Assembly (NCBI GenBank): GCA_037074535.1
Contig: CM073472.1
Coordinates: 1,748,501 to 1,812,500 of the forward strand
Source of the DNA: Gleditsia sinensis
Taxonomy: Eukaryota; Streptophyta; Magnoliopsida; Fabales; Fabaceae
Length of the DNA: 64,000 nucleotides
Direction of reading: 5' to 3'
Shown here piece after piece: positions 63,956-64,000 of this stretch (its first letter is position 1; every line of letters starts with the position of its first letter). Below the pieces are notes generated by a model, which saw nothing but the letters and a program-made list of their open reading frames with translations, had not been told where the DNA came from and searched no databases. The position numbers were made by a program, and so were the translations under genes.

Positions 63956-64000
63956 GTAAGAAATATTTTACTCTCGTACCAATTCTCACTCTGTTACTAA

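Noticed and set aside
1..64000. tRNA, rRNA or CRISPR arrays
   Set aside because: No cloverleaf-like sequence with B-box GGTTCGAATCC-type motif was seen by eye, and no regularly spaced repeat arrays; a nuclear plant context makes CRISPR irrelevant.

Overview
The window looks like nuclear DNA of a dicot plant. It has long AT-rich intergenic stretches, intron-rich genes with GT-AG splice sites, plant-type families (DA1, GATL, FBD-type F-box, MATE/DTX, calmodulin-like) and plant-type LINE, gypsy and MITE elements. I cannot name the species. Exon structures were assembled by hand: splice sites were chosen so that reading phase is kept and the peptide matches the family.

Layout, left to right. 36-488: last exon of a mitochondrial calcium uniporter (+). 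4925-14029: 17-exon leishmanolysin-like metallopeptidase (+), with a gag-only gypsy element in intron 3. 16363-18165: lysophosphatidate acyltransferase LPAT4/5 type (-). 20945-26900: decayed L1-type LINE (-). 27021-27943: ELO-like fatty acid elongase (-), with an apparent frameshift. 29294-29983: RNF5/RNF185-like RING E3 with a tail anchor (+). 34086-34517: possible small two-exon membrane protein (+). 36053-37090: intronless GATL glycosyltransferase (+). 38692-39204: calmodulin-like protein (+). 39815-45783: DA1-type ubiquitin-activated peptidase (-). 48506-50735: inositol polyphosphate 5-phosphatase, 5PTase11-like (-). 55002-56683: F-box/LRR protein (+). 58239-59193: element with long terminal inverted repeats carrying a captured gene fragment. 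62705 to the window end: MATE/DTX transporter, incomplete (+).

The genes do not form a pathway; this is an ordinary mixed gene neighbourhood. Two unrelated zinc peptidases carry HExxH motifs: the leishmanolysin and DA1. LPAT and the ELO-like protein both belong to lipid metabolism, and the 5-phosphatase to phosphoinositide turnover.

The most interesting items are: the terminal-inverted-repeat element that seems to have captured a fragment of a plant-specific protein gene (58.2-59.2 kb); the frameshift in the ELO-like gene next to a LINE; a candidate phase-dependent cassette exon in DA1; a candidate 66-residue membrane protein gene; and a gag-only LTR element with perfect 5-bp target duplications inside an intron. 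I found no convincing new multi-gene system.
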